Source: Candidatus Aminicenantota bacterium (GTDB lineage Bacteria; Acidobacteriota; Aminicenantia; Aminicenantales; JAFGBC01). From it: 5,843 nucleotides of DNA. The DNA is taken from contig JAFGBC010000057.1 of the NCBI GenBank assembly GCA_016933355.1, positions 1 to 5,843 of the forward strand, given 5' to 3'. Made by a program: the position numbers and the translations under genes. The notes under the pieces were generated by a model, which was not told the DNA's origin, ran no database searches, and saw only the letters and a program-made list of their open reading frames with translations. Positions 5,122 to 5,843 of the stretch are shown here, one piece after another (the first letter of the stretch is position 1; the number at the start of each line of letters is the position of its first letter).

Positions 5122-5843
5122 TCAAAAAGAGCGGAGAAAGGCGCAGTCGAGGATCTTGACCCGCCCGGCGCCGTCGGCGCGGACTTCGCCGCGCAGGCAG
5201 CAGACCGGCGGCGTCCCGGAGGCGAGGACCCGGCGCTCCCCCACCCCCTCGAGGAGGCCGGTCTCGTCCTCGAACAGATAGAAATAGCGCAAGGCGCGGC
5301 CGCCGCCGGCCCGCCGTTCGCGGGCGTCGACGACCCGGACGACGAGCTCGGCCGTCCGGCCGACCCGTCCCGCCAGGTCCCGGATGCGGAGCTCGGGCCG
5401 CTTCCCCTCGTAGAACGCGAGGGGGTCGGCGCCGGGACTGAACCCCAGCGCCTCGGCCCGCATCCGCTCCTTCTCGCGCTCGTCGAGGTCGGCGACATCC
5501 GTCATGTCCTCGAGACCCTGGACGTAGCGGAGGATCTGCCGCGTCCGGCGCGGCTCGAGGGCGTCGAAGACGCCGGCCCGGACGAGGGCCAGCAGCTCGG
5601 CCCGGCCCGGCCGGACCCGCGCCAGAAAGTCCTCGACCGAGACGAAGGGGCCGCCGCCGTCCCGCTCGCCGAGGACGGCCGCGACCGTCTTGAGGGCGAG
5701 GCCCTTGATCGCGCCCAGGCCGACCCGGATCGCGCCGTCTTCGACCTCGAACCCCCCCCGGCTGCGGTTCGCGTCGGGGCCGAGGATGCGGATGCCCAGC
5801 CGCTTCGCCTCCTCGACATACTCCTCAAGGCCGTAATAGCCGC
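5122..5843 (-). CDS. dnaE: DNA polymerase III alpha subunit (DnaE family), C-terminal part only
   Basis: The frame is open from the right edge (first full codon at 5841) to a TGA at 5124-5122, giving the last 239 residues of a DnaE-type replicative or accessory polymerase. It begins in the fingers region at YYGLEEYVEEAKRLG (2-16) and continues with ILGPDANRS (19-27) and VGLGAIKGL (40-48). The segment FVSVEDFLARV...LLALVRAGVFDAL (66-95) is the helix-hairpin-helix region that follows the catalytic core. EALGFSPGADPL (130-141) corresponds to the 'LGLxxSGHPL' motif, and TAELVVRVVDA...YFYLFEDETGLLEGV (163-200) is the OB fold. The protein ends about 40 residues later, without the tau-binding C-terminal domain of E. 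coli DnaE, and no QxxLF clamp motif lies between the helix-hairpin-helix and OB regions. It is therefore probably a short DnaE form, perhaps a second copy. The ATG at 5505 is internal. Family certain, paralogue type uncertain. Confidence 0.9.
   Translation of the reverse strand, partial: GYYGLEEYVEEAKRLGIRILGPDANRSRGGFEVEDGAIRVGLGAIKGLALKTVAAVLGERDGGGPFVSVEDFLARVRPGRAELLALVRAGVFDALEPRRTRQILRYVQGLEDMTDVADLDEREKERMRAEALGFSPGADPLAFYEGKRPELRIRDLAGRVGRTAELVVRVVDARERRAGGGRALRYFYLFEDETGLLEGVGERRVLASGTPPVCCLRGEVRADGAGRVKILDCAFLRSF
5752..5759. repeat. C8 homopolymer within the dnaE-like gene
   Basis: Eight consecutive C on the + strand (G on the coding strand) encode part of Arg-Gly-Gly at residues 28-30 of the fragment. 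The reading frame stays family-like on both sides, so the length shown is in frame. Such a run is prone to slippage and to sequencing error. Confidence 0.7.

Noticed and set aside
5108..5124. Possible terminator between lysA and dnaE (CTCC-CGC-GGAG followed by AAAAA)
   Set aside because: The stem is only four base pairs, and the A run is on the + strand side a few bases away. No T tract follows on the + strand, and on the - strand the run lies inside the dnaE end.
3854..5125. 423-residue open frame antisense to lysA, covering it almost completely
   Set aside because: It is a GC-rich mirror of a well-recognised gene, has a TTG start, low-complexity Asp/Gly/Arg-rich composition and no family resemblance.
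5502..5843. Separate small genes at the right end (starts at 5505 and 5828)
   Set aside because: The frame holding the ATG at 5505 is continuous with clear DnaE sequence upstream, so it is one truncated gene; the other frame is a shadow.

Overview
The window is very GC-rich bacterial DNA (about 70% G+C by eye). Genes are packed tightly on alternating strands, and clear Shine-Dalgarno sites precede two of the starts. The phylum cannot be fixed from sequence alone. The strong GC bias, a COG2984-type lipoprotein and a short DnaE-type polymerase would fit a GC-rich Acidobacteriota/Aminicenantes-like or deltaproteobacterial-type genome, but this is a weak guess. I see no rRNA, tRNA, CRISPR array, insertion sequence, phage gene or defence cassette.

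Layout from left to right: (1) + strand, the 3' part of a ThiD-type hydroxymethylpyrimidine/phosphomethylpyrimidine kinase, cut by the left edge; (2) - strand, a lipoprotein substrate-binding protein of the TrpX-like/COG2984 ABC family, convergent with thiD; (3) - strand, a fold-type II PLP enzyme of the threonine/serine dehydratase family, upstream of (2); (4) a divergent intergenic region of about 100 bp with promoter-like elements on both strands; (5) + strand, a DUF72 (YecE-like) TIM-barrel protein ending in a sliding-clamp-binding-like motif; (6) + strand, after a 60-bp AT-rich island, a diaminopimelate decarboxylase-family enzyme (LysA); (7) - strand, the C-terminal 239 residues of a DnaE-family DNA polymerase III alpha subunit, convergent with lysA and cut by the right edge.

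Most of the content is housekeeping or accessory metabolism: thiamine pyrimidine phosphorylation, hydroxy-amino-acid deamination, and lysine/meso-DAP metabolism, with one transport lipoprotein and one polymerase. The genes do not form one pathway. Two encode PLP-dependent enzymes, and the ThiD family includes pyridoxal kinases, but that link is only suggestive. I do not see a clear new multi-gene system. The points most worth following are the QFDLF motif at the DUF72 C-terminus, the short DnaE that seems to lack both an internal clamp motif and a tau-binding C-terminal domain, the extended -10 element almost touching the DUF72 start codon, and active-site substitutions in LysA.
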